Of a stretch of DNA of 64,000 nucleotides, positions 10,416 through 19,654 are shown in pieces. Positions within the stretch are counted from its first letter, which is position 1. Each line of letters opens with the position of its first letter. The position numbers were made by a program, and so were the translations under genes. Source of the stretch: Larkinella arboricola (GTDB lineage: Bacteria > Bacteroidota > Bacteroidia > Cytophagales > Spirosomataceae); the NCBI RefSeq assembly GCF_003259745.1, contig NZ_QLMC01000007.1, positions 62,001 to 126,000 on the forward strand. The letters run 5' to 3'. The notes under the pieces are model-generated. The model was not told the DNA's origin and did not search any database. It was given only the letters and a program-made list of their open reading frames with translations.

Positions 10416-11030
10416 ATGATTAACACCATCATTTTTGACCTGGGAGCCGTTTTGATCGACTGGAACCCGCATTATCTCTATTCGAAAATTCTTCAGGAAG
10501 AAGAAATGCGCCACTTTCTGGCGACCGTCTGCACCCCGGAGTGGAACGAAGAACAGGACGGCGGACGCCCGCTGGCGGAAGCCACGGAACTGCTGGTCAG
10601 CCAGTTTCCGGAACACGAAGAAAACATCCGGCACTTTTACGGCCGCTGGTCGGAGATGCTGGGCGGTGAAATCGCCGGGACGGTCGAAATTCTGAAACAA
10701 CTCAAAGCCAGCGGTCGGTATAAATTGTACGCGCTCACCAACTGGTCGGCCGAAACGTTTCCGATTGCGCAGGAGCGGTTCGAGTTCCTGACCTGGTTTG
10801 ACGGTATTGTGATGTCCGGGGCCGAAAAAGACCGTAAGCCGTTTCCTTCCTTTTATCAGACGCTCCTGAACCGGTATTCCGTCCAGGCGGATGAGGCCCT
10901 GTTCATCGACGATAACCTGCGCAATATCAAAGCCGCCGAGCAATTGGGCATTCACGGTATTCATTTTCTGAATCCGGAGCAATTAAAAGATGAGTTGATT
11001 CAGCACGGAATTTCAGTAGAAAACCGATAA
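10416..11030 (+). CDS. HAD superfamily phosphatase (YihX-like)
   Basis: 204 residues starting MINTIIFDLGAVLIDW; an upstream in-frame extension is not conserved-looking and runs through the palindrome. Motif I has the nucleophile Asp8 in FDLGAVL, motif II is ALTNWS, motif III is the Lys in DRKPFPSFY and motif IV is LFIDDNLRN. This is HAD subfamily IA with a small helical cap, close to sugar-phosphate phosphatases such as alpha-D-glucose-1-phosphatase YihX. The substrate is undetermined. It precedes the secreted PHP-like protein by 43 bases and may share its transcript. Confidence 0.82.
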   Translation: MINTIIFDLGAVLIDWNPHYLYSKILQEEEMRHFLATVCTPEWNEEQDGGRPLAEATELLVSQFPEHEENIRHFYGRWSEMLGGEIAGTVEILKQLKASGRYKLYALTNWSAETFPIAQERFEFLTWFDGIVMSGAEKDRKPFPSFYQTLLNRYSVQADEALFIDDNLRNIKAAEQLGIHGIHFLNPEQLKDELIQHGISVENR

Positions 11031-11073
11031 TGCGGTGTTTGCAGGATGTATGCGTCACCATTAATGGGTTTCC

Positions 11074-13152
11074 ATGAAAAAAAACATCCTGCTCCTGCTC
11101 ATCCTGCTGAGTTCTGTGGCCCGGGCGCAAATCCAGGCCGATCTGTCGAAGCTTCAGAAACAAAACGGGGCCACGGTTGTCCAGCAGGGCCCTAATCTGG
11201 TGGTAACCTGGCCAGCGCAGGGGCGGGAGCAGGGACGGCTGGTGCTGAGTCTGGACGGACAGAAACCGTTGTTTAACAGCCTACAGGTAACGCAGGGCGG
11301 GAAATTTCAGGAAGTGGCCCGCGCCCTCGATCCGGCGTTTGTGCTGACCATCGGCAAGCGGGACCTGATTTCGCAGAATGGCTGGAATATCTTTTTCGAC
11401 AAAACGAACCGGTTGCCCCATAAGTCCTACGCCGTTGCCCTGAACAAGCGGAAGGCCAGCGCCCAGACGGTCGGTTCGCGCACCGTCATCCGGGTTTCGG
11501 AGGTTCAGGCCGCCACCTTCAGCGGGGAACTGGAAATTACGGTCTATAGCGGCAGTCCGTTGTTCAATGTGGCTGCGGTGATGGCCACCGAGGTGGATTC
11601 AACGGCCATCCTGTACGACGCCGGAATGGTAACCCGCGAACCCGTCTGGAAGAACATTGCCTGGTCGGATACGGATGACAAACTGCAACAGATTCCGGCC
11701 CGGCTGGACGAGCCCAATAAAGCGCAGGCCGTCAAATACCGCACCATCATCGGCGTGGGTGAGCGGGGCAGTCTGGCGGTTTTTCCGGCGCCCCACCAGT
11801 ATTTTTATCCGCTGGACGAAGCGTTTAACCTTGATTTTACATGGTACGGGGCCGGTTATCGGAGTCTGGTTCCGCAATTCGGCATCGGCATCCGGCAGGA
11901 TTTAATGGGCGACCGGCGCTGGGTGCCGTGGGTCAATGCGCCCCCCCGAACCCGCCAGCGGCTCAACTTTTTCTGCCTGCTGAGTCCCGGCGAACCCGCC
12001 CAGGCGCTGGCGGAGGTCAAGCAGTTTACACACAACGACAAATACCCGACGATTGCCGGTTATAAAACCCTGTCGAGCCACTTTCACAACGAATTTACAA
12101 TGAACGTGGTGCTGGCCAACAAACCGATTCCGGAAAAACCGGCGTTTGTGGACGTGTTCAAAAATTCGGGGGTGGACATTGTGCATCTGGCGGAGTTCCA
12201 CGGTCCCGGCCATCCGAAAGGCCCCGACGATCAGCGGTTGCGGGAACTGAAAGCTCTGTTTGAACAGTGTGAACGGCTTTCGACGAAGGATTTTCTGTTG
12301 CTGCCCGGCGAGGAGCCGAATAACTTTTTTGGCGGACACTGGCTGGAGTTTTTCCCTAAACCGGTCTACTGGATTATGTCCCGGAAACCGGAAATGCCGT
12401 TTGTAACGGACGATCCGAGGTACGGAAAAGTGTACCGGGTTGCCGACAAGAATGACATGCTGAAATTACTGCAACTGGAAAACGGTCTGGCCTGGACGGC
12501 CCACGCCCGCACTAAAGGCTCGACCGGCTACCCGGACCTGTACAAAGAAGAGGAGTTTTTTAAATCGGACCACTTTTTCGGTGCAGCCTGGAAAAACATT
12601 CCCGCCGATTTGTCGGAACCCCGGCTGAGTCGGCGGGTGCTGGATTTGATGGACGATATGGCCAACTGGGGACACAAAAAACACGTCATCGCGGAAACAG
12701 ATATTTTCACGATGGAGCCGGAAAACGAAACCTATGCCCATCTGAACGTCAATTATCTGCAACTGGATAAACTGCCGGATTACAAACAGGGCTGGCAGCC
12801 GGTGCTCGATGTGATGAAGCAGGGCAAGTTCTTTGTTACCACCGGCGAAGTGCTGTTCCCGGCGTTTTCGGTGAACGGAAAAGGGGCGGGCGAAACCGTC
12901 CGGCTGCCGGATAACGGTAAAACTACCATTCGGCTTGATGTGGACTGGACCTTCCCACTGACGTTTGCCGAAATCATTTCCGGCGACGGCAAAAACGTGT
13001 TCCGTGAGCGCATCGACCTGACCCAGACCCGGCCGTTTGGTAAGCAGCAATTTACCTTTAACACCCACCTGAAAGGCCGGAAATGGGTGCGGGTCGAGGT
13101 CTGGGATGCCGCCGTCAACGGCGCTTTTACGCAACAGGTCTGGCTGGAATAA
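11074..13152 (+). CDS. Secreted protein with PHP-like metal-binding motifs, function unknown
   Basis: 692 residues with a signal peptide (MKKNILLLLILLSSVARA). I do not recognise a named family. The first 320 residues look like beta-sandwich domains. From about residue 335 the motifs SSHFHNEF (HxH), LAEFHGPGHP, LLPGEEPN (about residue 410) and AWTAHARTKG (about residue 475) come in the order expected for a PHP-type metallo-phosphoesterase, with a further acidic ETD near residue 541. The C-terminus is a beta-sandwich ending VRVEVWDAAVNG. It is followed 56 bases later by a GH78 gene, so a role in processing a rhamnose-containing or phosphorylated glycan is possible. The PHP reading is inference from motif spacing. 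Confidence 0.6.
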   Translation: MKKNILLLLILLSSVARAQIQADLSKLQKQNGATVVQQGPNLVVTWPAQGREQGRLVLSLDGQKPLFNSLQVTQGGKFQEVARALDPAFVLTIGKRDLISQNGWNIFFDKTNRLPHKSYAVALNKRKASAQTVGSRTVIRVSEVQAATFSGELEITVYSGSPLFNVAAVMATEVDSTAILYDAGMVTREPVWKNIAWSDTDDKLQQIPARLDEPNKAQAVKYRTIIGVGERGSLAVFPAPHQYFYPLDEAFNLDFTWYGAGYRSLVPQFGIGIRQDLMGDRRWVPWVNAPPRTRQRLNFFCLLSPGEPAQALAEVKQFTHNDKYPTIAGYKTLSSHFHNEFTMNVVLANKPIPEKPAFVDVFKNSGVDIVHLAEFHGPGHPKGPDDQRLRELKALFEQCERLSTKDFLLLPGEEPNNFFGGHWLEFFPKPVYWIMSRKPEMPFVTDDPRYGKVYRVADKNDMLKLLQLENGLAWTAHARTKGSTGYPDLYKEEEFFKSDHFFGAAWKNIPADLSEPRLSRRVLDLMDDMANWGHKKHVIAETDIFTMEPENETYAHLNVNYLQLDKLPDYKQGWQPVLDVMKQGKFFVTTGEVLFPAFSVNGKGAGETVRLPDNGKTTIRLDVDWTFPLTFAEIISGDGKNVFRERIDLTQTRPFGKQQFTFNTHLKGRKWVRVEVWDAAVNGAFTQQVWLE

Positions 13153-13208
13153 CTAGCGTAGTGTTACCAATAAGCCTTTACTTATAAACTGAATACCTAA
13201 TCCTTTCT

Positions 13209-14957
13209 ATGAAATTTGTTTCCTTCGTTTTTTGCCTGTGCGTTGGTTTTGCCGGAATTGCTCAGGCCCAGCTTCCACCGATTTTTGAAGCATCCCGCGC
13301 TAAAGACGCGCAGACCGAAGCCACGGTTCGGCGGTTTTTGTCGCCCGTAAAAATTCTGTGGCAAACCGGTACGGTCCAGAACGCCGAACGGCTGTTGAAG
13401 GTAGGCAACGGGCAGGCCGATCTGTCGGGCCAGGGCATGTGTTCGCTCAAAAGTGACGCCAACGGCAAGCCGAGTCTGCTGCTTGATTTTGGGCGTGAAC
13501 TGCACGGCGGTTTACAGATCGTGACCGGGCAGTGGCGGGAAAGCAAACCGATCACCGTCCGGATTCGGTTCGGTGAGTCGGCCAGCGAAGCGATGGCGGA
13601 CATTGAACCCAAGCAGAATGCGACCAACGACCACGCCATCCGGGATATGACCGTGCAGGTGCCGTGGCTGGGCAAACTCGAAATCGGCAACACGGGCTTC
13701 CGGTTCGTCCGGATTGATCTGGTGGACGGCAATACTGAATTGTTATTGAAAGAGTTGCGGGCCATTTTCGTGTTTCGCGATATTCCGTACCTCGGTTCGT
13801 TCCGGAGCAGCGACCAGCTCCTCAACCAAATCTGGGCAACGGGTGCCTATACCGTACACCTGAACATGCAGGATTACCTCTGGGACGGTATCAAACGCGA
13901 CCGGCTGGTGTGGGTGGGGGATATGCACCCCGAAGTGTCCACGATCAATGCCGTGTTTGGCTCTAACGAAGTGGTGCCGAAAAGTCTGGACCTGGCGCGC
14001 GACATTACGCCCCTGCCCGGCTGGATGAACGGCATCAGCACCTACTCGATGTGGTGGATTCTGATTCATAAAGACTGGTATCTGCACAACGGAAATCTGG
14101 CGTATCTGAAAGAACAGCAGCCGTATCTGGTTAAACTGGTGGATTTGCTGATTGCGAAAATTGATGACAAAAACAGCGAGAAGCTGGACGGAACCCGGTT
14201 TCTGGACTGGCCTTCGAGCGAAAACCAGAAGGGAATTCACGCGGGTTTGCAGGCCATGATGGCGATGTCGCTGAATGCCGCCGGAGACATCAGTCGTATT
14301 CTGAGCGATCCGGCCACGGCGCGAAAATGCGACCAGGCCGTGGCCCGGTTAAAGCAGTATGTACCCGATCCGAACCAATCCAAACAGGGGGCGTCTTTGC
14401 TGGCGCTCTCCGGCCTGATGCCCGCCGAAAAAGCCAACCGGGATGTGCTGGCTGTGGGCGGTGCGCAGAATTTCTCGACCTTCTACGGCTATTACATGCT
14501 TCAGGCGCAGGCCAAAGCGGGCGACTACAAGGGGGCTCTGGCCAACATCCGTCAGTTCTGGGGCGGGATGCTGGCGTTGGGTGCGACCACCTTCTGGGAA
14601 GACTTCAACCTCGACTGGGTGAAAAACGCCGGGCGCATTGACGAGCTGGTGCCGGAAGGCAAAAAAGACATCCACGGCGATTGCGGAGCTTACTGCTACA
14701 TCGGTTTTCGGCACAGTCTGGCGCACGGCTGGGCGTCCGGCCCCACCTCCTGGCTGACGGAGCACGTGCTCGGTATCAAGGTGGTGGAACCGGGTTGCAA
14801 AGCCATCAAGATTGAACCGCATCTGGAAGATTTGACCTTCGCCGAAGGTACTTTCCCGACGCCATACGGTATTGTGAAGGTGAAGCATACCAAACTGGCC
14901 AGCGGCAAAATTCAAACGGAAGTCAGCGGTCCGAAAGAGGTGCGGATCATTCGGTGA
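13209..14957 (+). CDS. GH78-like alpha-L-rhamnosidase, secreted
   Basis: 582 residues with a signal peptide (MKFVSFVFCLCVGFAGIAQAQ). A beta-sandwich (LLLDFGRELHGGLQI) precedes an (alpha/alpha)6 barrel opening FRSSDQLLNQIWATGAYTVH. The motif DGIKRDRLVWVGDMHPE (residues about 226-242) is the catalytic signature of bacterial alpha-L-rhamnosidases. TTFWEDFNLDW and the HGWASGPTSWLTEHVLGI segment near the C-terminus complete the GH78 pattern. It is shorter than multidomain GH78 enzymes (often 900 residues or more) and lacks the extra N-terminal carbohydrate-binding domain. The stop is only 10 bases from the end of the convergent P450 gene. Confidence 0.85.
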   Translation: MKFVSFVFCLCVGFAGIAQAQLPPIFEASRAKDAQTEATVRRFLSPVKILWQTGTVQNAERLLKVGNGQADLSGQGMCSLKSDANGKPSLLLDFGRELHGGLQIVTGQWRESKPITVRIRFGESASEAMADIEPKQNATNDHAIRDMTVQVPWLGKLEIGNTGFRFVRIDLVDGNTELLLKELRAIFVFRDIPYLGSFRSSDQLLNQIWATGAYTVHLNMQDYLWDGIKRDRLVWVGDMHPEVSTINAVFGSNEVVPKSLDLARDITPLPGWMNGISTYSMWWILIHKDWYLHNGNLAYLKEQQPYLVKLVDLLIAKIDDKNSEKLDGTRFLDWPSSENQKGIHAGLQAMMAMSLNAAGDISRILSDPATARKCDQAVARLKQYVPDPNQSKQGASLLALSGLMPAEKANRDVLAVGGAQNFSTFYGYYMLQAQAKAGDYKGALANIRQFWGGMLALGATTFWEDFNLDWVKNAGRIDELVPEGKKDIHGDCGAYCYIGFRHSLAHGWASGPTSWLTEHVLGIKVVEPGCKAIKIEPHLEDLTFAEGTFPTPYGIVKVKHTKLASGKIQTEVSGPKEVRIIR

Positions 14958-14967
14958 GAGAAAGAGA

Positions 14968-16221
14968 TTATAGTTTCTCCCGGACCTGAGTTATGATGAA
15001 TCCACTTCGGGGAAAGGTAGGCATACGGGACAGTTTGAACGATAAATCCTGGGGTGGTACGGTATATTCCATGTGTTTGGTCAGGTAGGTCAGGGCTATT
15101 TTGAGCGTTTCGATGGTGACCCACTCACCGGCGCAGCGGTGGTTTTTGTAATGATCCCCACCGCCCTGCGGAATAAAGTTATAGGCACTGCCGTCCCACT
15201 GCCGAAACCGGTCGGGCCAGAATTCGAGCGGCCGTTCCCAGGTATCGGGGTGGCGGTTGGTGCCGTATACATCCAGCAGAACCATCGCTCCTTTCGGAAA
15301 GTGAACGTTTCGCCAGTCGAACGCCGAGCGAACTTTGGCCCCCAGAAACGGCGCAAACGGATAATACCGGCGAACTTCCTGCACAAACCGCTCGATGTCG
15401 TCGGGGCCGCCATGCTGTAACCCGTTCCGGCACTCCGGATGTTCGTGCAGGGCCAGAGCCGCAAAAACGATGTAGTTGGCAATGGCTACAATCGGGCGGA
15501 CGGTATTGATCAGCTCCACGGCGGCCACCTGTGCCTCCAGCGGTTTGCTGTCCGGTTCGCGGTGCAGGGCCATGACGTAGGCCGACGTTCCTTCCGGGAC
15601 CGTAATGCGTCCTTCCCGGATACCGAGAATGATGCCCCGCATCCAGTCTTCGGTTTGCTGGCGGGCTTTCCGACCGCGGAGGTGCCGCAGGCCCACGGCT
15701 CCGAAGGCATCGACCCGCTCCCAGAACTGGCCCGCCCGTTGCTTTACTTCCGATTCGCTGATGGGAACGCCCGCCCAGGCGCAGGCCGCCCGGCACAACA
15801 ATTCCTTCAGTTCGTCGAACAGAATGATCGGGCCCGCCGTGCCCGCCCACTTCCGGATGGCCATTCGCCACTGCTCGTGCATGACATCCGACAGCCGCTG
15901 GATATTTTCCGGGGTCATGATGGACATAAACAGTTCTTTCCGGCGACGGTGAGCCGCATCGTCCAGGGTTTGTACGCCTTTTTCACCGAACAGCGTCCGC
16001 TGGATGCGCTTGGGAATAGCGCCCTGGCGTACAAACCGTTCCGGATCATAAAAAATCCGGGAAGCTTCGGGGCCGCTCATACAAAGCACTTTTAGAAACG
16101 GAACTTTGATTTCGAAAAGGTCGGACTGGAAACGCCGACAGCGGTTGTAGATAAAGGGGAAGCCTTCGCGAGCCAGGCCGACAGCACTACTCCAGGCGCT
16201 TATGCGCGGTATGTTTCTCAT
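14968..16221 (-). CDS. CYP152-type cytochrome P450 (fatty-acid peroxygenase/hydroxylase)
   Basis: 417 residues. The haem-binding segment is FIPQGGGDHYKNHRCAGEW with ligand Cys363. In the I-helix the usual acid-alcohol pair is replaced by Arg242-Pro243 (NTVRPIVAIANY), the fatty-acid carboxylate clamp that defines CYP152; all three positions carry the same numbers as in Bacillus P450BSbeta. Family members use hydrogen peroxide instead of a reductase and hydroxylate fatty acids at C2 or C3, or decarboxylate them. No ferredoxin or reductase gene adjoins, consistent with peroxide use. P450SPalpha of Sphingomonas makes 2-hydroxy fatty acids for sphingolipids, so a link with the cluster 9 kb downstream is conceivable but not shown. 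Confidence 0.88.
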   Translation of the reverse strand: MRNIPRISAWSSAVGLAREGFPFIYNRCRRFQSDLFEIKVPFLKVLCMSGPEASRIFYDPERFVRQGAIPKRIQRTLFGEKGVQTLDDAAHRRRKELFMSIMTPENIQRLSDVMHEQWRMAIRKWAGTAGPIILFDELKELLCRAACAWAGVPISESEVKQRAGQFWERVDAFGAVGLRHLRGRKARQQTEDWMRGIILGIREGRITVPEGTSAYVMALHREPDSKPLEAQVAAVELINTVRPIVAIANYIVFAALALHEHPECRNGLQHGGPDDIERFVQEVRRYYPFAPFLGAKVRSAFDWRNVHFPKGAMVLLDVYGTNRHPDTWERPLEFWPDRFRQWDGSAYNFIPQGGGDHYKNHRCAGEWVTIETLKIALTYLTKHMEYTVPPQDLSFKLSRMPTFPRSGFIITQVREKL

Positions 16222-16605
16222 GAGCGTTGATTATTACAGCATATGATTATTGCAGCATAGCAGTTGAAAAAACAACCGGCTGTCGGTTAATGCGTTTGGG
16301 ATCATAAGCGAAAATTGAGGGTACGGGTAAAAAGCGGACGAGAGATGGGCCGACAAAGGATGATTTTTAAGGCCGCCACTGCTTGACTTACATGGGAGGC
16401 ATTTTCTATCTTTACGGGTATGAGAATGGCACCAATGCTCTAAAATCCTTCCCGGCTGTCGCCCTGACAGATTGCCTTTTCTAAGGCCCAGTTCCCTATT
16501 GTCTTTACGCAGACTATTCGCCGTTCGCTACGGTGAAATGATTCGTTGTTGTTCAACGGCTGCGTGAAAGCTAAAATCTCATTTCAACTGCATCACTTCA
16601 AATTT
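16222..16605. other. 384-bp intergenic region between divergent genes
   Basis: It lies between the starts of the P450 (leftward) and PhyH (rightward) genes. A near-repeat (attattacagcatatg, attattgcagcatag) lies just upstream of the P450 start, and a possible rightward promoter at 16383-16417. A longer in-frame extension of the PhyH gene to 16546 looks non-coding. Nothing else is recognised. Confidence 0.5.
16383..16417 (+). promoter_or_regulatory. Candidate rightward promoter
   Basis: TTG is followed after 21 bases by TATCTTTA, one base away from TAnnTTTG. It would give a leader of about 180 bases before the PhyH ATG, which is long, so the assignment is tentative. Confidence 0.3.
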
Positions 16606-17385
16606 ATGCAAGACTTAACAAAAGACCAGATTGAGCAATTCATCCGGGATGGATTTGTCCGCATTGATCAGGCTTTCTCTCCTGAAATCGCCCGCGCGGT
16701 TCGAACGATTCTCTGGCGGGAAATAGACGCCGATCCAGCTAATCCGGCAACCTGGACCCGGCCGGTCGTCCGGCTGGGTATGTATTCGCAGGAACCGTTT
16801 GTACAGGCTGCCAATACCGACGTGTTACACCGGGCTTTTGACCAGTTGGTTGGACCGGGGCGGTGGCTTCCCTGCCGGAGCATGGGCACCTTTCCGGTTC
16901 GGTTTCCGTCCGAAGAAGATCCCGGCGACGGCGGTTGGCACGTTGATGCCAGTTTTCCGGCCGACGATCCGGCCAACTACTTTGCCTGGCGGGTGAATGT
17001 TCGTTCTAAAGCCCGTGCGCTGCTGATGCTGTTTCTGTTTTCGGACGTGGGCGAACACGACGCGCCAACCCGGATTCGTGTCGGATCGCACCGGGATGTG
17101 GCCCGGTTGCTCAAACCCGCCGGAGAACCGGGGTTATCCTTTCTGGAGCTGGCCCAACAACTGGCCGAACTGCCCGAACGAAGCGAACAACTGGCCACCG
17201 GGGCTGCGGGTACGGTTTATCTGTGCCATCCTTTCCTGGTCCATGCAGCCCAGCCCCACCACGGAACGGAACCCCGGTTTTTGGCGCAGCCGCCCTTGCT
17301 GTTCAGGGAGGAACCCGTCATTGAGGGTTCGACAGGAGGTTATTCACCCGTAGAAGAAGCCATTCGGCAGGCGCTGGAAGAATAG
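16606..17385 (+). CDS. Phytanoyl-CoA dioxygenase (PhyH) family protein
   Basis: 259 residues from MQDLTKDQIEQFIRDGFV, the usual opening of PhyH proteins. The iron-binding facial triad can be read as His and Asp in GWHVDASF and the distal His in HPFLVHAAQPHHG, with a downstream Arg in EPRFLAQPP for 2-oxoglutarate. Family members are Fe(II)/2-oxoglutarate dioxygenases that hydroxylate varied small molecules; many bacterial ones are not phytanoyl-CoA enzymes. The substrate is unknown. A hairpin with a T-tract follows the stop. Confidence 0.85.
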   Translation: MQDLTKDQIEQFIRDGFVRIDQAFSPEIARAVRTILWREIDADPANPATWTRPVVRLGMYSQEPFVQAANTDVLHRAFDQLVGPGRWLPCRSMGTFPVRFPSEEDPGDGGWHVDASFPADDPANYFAWRVNVRSKARALLMLFLFSDVGEHDAPTRIRVGSHRDVARLLKPAGEPGLSFLELAQQLAELPERSEQLATGAAGTVYLCHPFLVHAAQPHHGTEPRFLAQPPLLFREEPVIEGSTGGYSPVEEAIRQALEE

Positions 17386-17417
17386 CCAAAGCCGCCTTTA
17401 GGACCCGGTTAAAGAAT

Positions 17418-17482
17418 GAGGGACAATCTGAGAAATGGGAGCCTTCCAGCTTCGTAGCTTTCAGATTATCCCTCTGTTTTTA
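17418..17482 (+). terminator. Imperfect hairpin terminator
   Basis: Arms GAGGGACAATCTGA and TCAGATTATCCCTC pair with one mismatch and are followed by TGTTTTTA. It follows the PhyH gene by 33 bases. Confidence 0.65.
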
Positions 17483-17680
17483 TACCGGTTTAAGGGTGTG
17501 GTTTTGAGGATGGTAATGTTTTAGCAATTGTTTTTTAATAGCTATATAAACTACTGTTTATCAATGGTTTGATTGGTGATTGCCAAGCTGTCTGGATGAA
17601 TTTTATCGCGATAAAACGTGTTATTTTATTGACGACATTCAATTAAAGTCGATTCGTCCAGAAAGCTTTTTTACAGCGAT

Positions 17681-18778
17681 ATGCCTACACAACCGGAACT
17701 GCTTACTCCGTCAAAAACCGTATCCAATTCTCTCCAGCATTCCGCCCGGCTCTGGCTTCCCAAGCGGGTACTGTTTACGCCGGATGCGTTGCAGGAACCG
17801 TTCGGACAGCAGATTTATGAACGGGTGTCCGCCCTGGACTTGCCCATCGAAATCCTGAAAAACAACCGGCTGACCGGCCTGCGCGGAAAAGATGATCGGG
17901 AGACGTACCGGATTGCCAAAAATACGCTGGCGGTGGTCAAGGCGCCCCCGAGTTCGTTGCGGCTGCAACCCGTTCCGCCCTCCGCCGACTGGCAGATGAA
18001 CCTGGCCGAGGGTTGTCCGGCCCATTGTCAGTACTGTTACCTGGCGGGTAGTTTGCAGGGGCCGCCGGTTACCCGTGTGTTTGCCAACCTGCCCCAATTG
18101 CTGGCAAACACGGCTTCGTACGAGCAACCCGGAAAAATCACCACGTTTGAAGTAAGCTGCTATACGGACGTGATCGGAATTGAACACCTGACGGGAAGTC
18201 TGGCTGAGTGCATCCGGTATTTTGGTAGTCGACCCGACGCCCATCTGCGGTTTGTGAGTAAGTACGATCAGGTGGAATCGCTGCTGGACCTGCCGCACAA
18301 TGGCCGGACCCGCGCCCGGCTGAGTCTGAATGCCGAGTCCATCGCCCGACGCATGGAGGGCGGGACGGCTTCGGTCGAAGCCCGGTTACAGGCACTCCGG
18401 AAACTGGCTTTACCCCCGCCGTTGGGCGGAGGAGGCTATCCGGTCGGGGTGGTGCTGGCCCCAATCATGCCGATTCCGAACTGGCGGGAACACTACACGG
18501 AATTGCTCGACCGGCTGGCGGACGCGCTGGATTTTGACTGCGATTTGACCGTTGAGTTTATTACGCACCGCTTCACACCCGGCAGTAAAACCGTTTTGCA
18601 GGAGTGGTATCCCAACACCAGCCTGGAAATGGAAGAAGCCGGACGCGCGGAAAAACGCAACAAATTTGGGGGGCTGAAGTACGTGTATCGACCCGACGAC
18701 ATGAAGGAGCTTCGAACGTTTTTCTACACCGAATGGCGCAGACGGTTTCCCGACGCACCTATTCTGTACTGGACGTAA
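17681..18778 (+). CDS. Spore photoproduct lyase-family radical SAM protein
   Basis: 365 residues. The radical-SAM cluster is GCPAHCQYCYLAG, a CX3CX2C with Cys112, Cys116 and Cys119. LWLPKRVLFTPDAL upstream, TFEVSCYTDVIGIEHLTGS, LRFVSKYDQV and the C-terminal KYVYRPDDMKEL resemble SplB-family proteins, which repair the spore photoproduct thymine dimer. This organism shows no sign of sporulation, so the protein may repair other pyrimidine lesions or do something else. The active-site Cys of true SPL near the C-terminus is not evident; the last residues are RRFPDAPILYWT. The cluster motif is certain, the lyase activity is not. Confidence 0.78.
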   Translation: MPTQPELLTPSKTVSNSLQHSARLWLPKRVLFTPDALQEPFGQQIYERVSALDLPIEILKNNRLTGLRGKDDRETYRIAKNTLAVVKAPPSSLRLQPVPPSADWQMNLAEGCPAHCQYCYLAGSLQGPPVTRVFANLPQLLANTASYEQPGKITTFEVSCYTDVIGIEHLTGSLAECIRYFGSRPDAHLRFVSKYDQVESLLDLPHNGRTRARLSLNAESIARRMEGGTASVEARLQALRKLALPPPLGGGGYPVGVVLAPIMPIPNWREHYTELLDRLADALDFDCDLTVEFITHRFTPGSKTVLQEWYPNTSLEMEEAGRAEKRNKFGGLKYVYRPDDMKELRTFFYTEWRRRFPDAPILYWT

Positions 18779-18784
18779 ACCGTC

Positions 18785-19654
18785 TTACGACAGGTTTTGA
18801 AACCCCTGTTTTTCCCGTTCCTGCTGTATATCCTCCTCGCGCTGATTGGGTCGGCCCGTTTCCGGGTCAACCGTTGGGAAATATTGACGACGCAGCCAGC
18901 TACTCAGGCCATCCAGACCGGGGAACAACACCCGTTCGTTGATATTGGCCTGATCGAGCTTATCGCGAATTTCCCATTTGAGCGTGTGCGGAATCAGGAT
19001 TCGGCGGTAACAGTCCGGGTGGTTTTTCAGCCATTCGTCCAGGCTCAGCGTGGGTGAGGAAACCACCGAAAACAGGGCATACTGATTCACGATGCGCTCG
19101 TCCATGGAAGGCGGCTCGAAAAATAAGGCACAGGCGGGGTCGGTCAGCCCATCGAACTCCGCAAGCGAAGTGATCGGAGTGAGCATATCAATCGTGAACA
19201 CATCGGCGCCTTCCGTGGTCAGGCATTCGGTGAGTTGTTTGGGTAAATGAGCGTGCACCTTCTTGTAATCCACGCACCACACCACCCCGTCGTGGTCGTA
19301 CTGGTCAATACAGGCCGTAACAAAATGCAGGGCCACATACGGCGAAAACGTCCAGTCCATGAGCCGGGTAGGCAGGCCGTGGTGCTGGGCCACCGACAGC
19401 CAGTACCAGAACGAATCGCTTTTGGTAACGACCTGGTGGGCGTATTTCTTGAAATTCCGCAGCAAATGACCTTCCAGTTGGGCATAATGATCCCCCAGCC
19501 GCATCAGGGAGGTATTCAGCGAATAGGAAGCATTCGACAACCCCCGAAAGGCGTAGGGTGAACGGAATCGGTTCAGAGCCGGTGTCCAGGCATGCTCGTA
19601 CAGGCAATCCATTAACTCATTCCAACTGCTCACACTAGTCTCACTCATAATCAC
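18785..19654 (-). CDS. FRG domain-containing protein
   Basis: 289 residues. The FRG motif appears as YAFRGLSNASYSL near residue 35, and the family's second block as AQHHGLPTRLMDWTFSPYVA near residue 90, with downstream NQYALFSVVSSP and RILIP. FRG proteins are widespread in bacteria and phages; their biochemical activity is not settled, and several occur in toxin or phage-defence settings. It is a stand-alone gene, convergent with the radical SAM gene with 6 bases between the stops, and has no visible antitoxin partner. Confidence 0.82.
   Translation of the reverse strand: MIMSETSVSSWNELMDCLYEHAWTPALNRFRSPYAFRGLSNASYSLNTSLMRLGDHYAQLEGHLLRNFKKYAHQVVTKSDSFWYWLSVAQHHGLPTRLMDWTFSPYVALHFVTACIDQYDHDGVVWCVDYKKVHAHLPKQLTECLTTEGADVFTIDMLTPITSLAEFDGLTDPACALFFEPPSMDERIVNQYALFSVVSSPTLSLDEWLKNHPDCYRRILIPHTLKWEIRDKLDQANINERVLFPGLDGLSSWLRRQYFPTVDPETGRPNQREEDIQQEREKQGFQNLS

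Noticed and set aside
10416-11030. HAD gene as a partner of the palindrome at 10248
   Set aside because: A rightward -7 element is poor (TATTTCAA), so the palindrome is better tied to the leftward TrxB-like gene.
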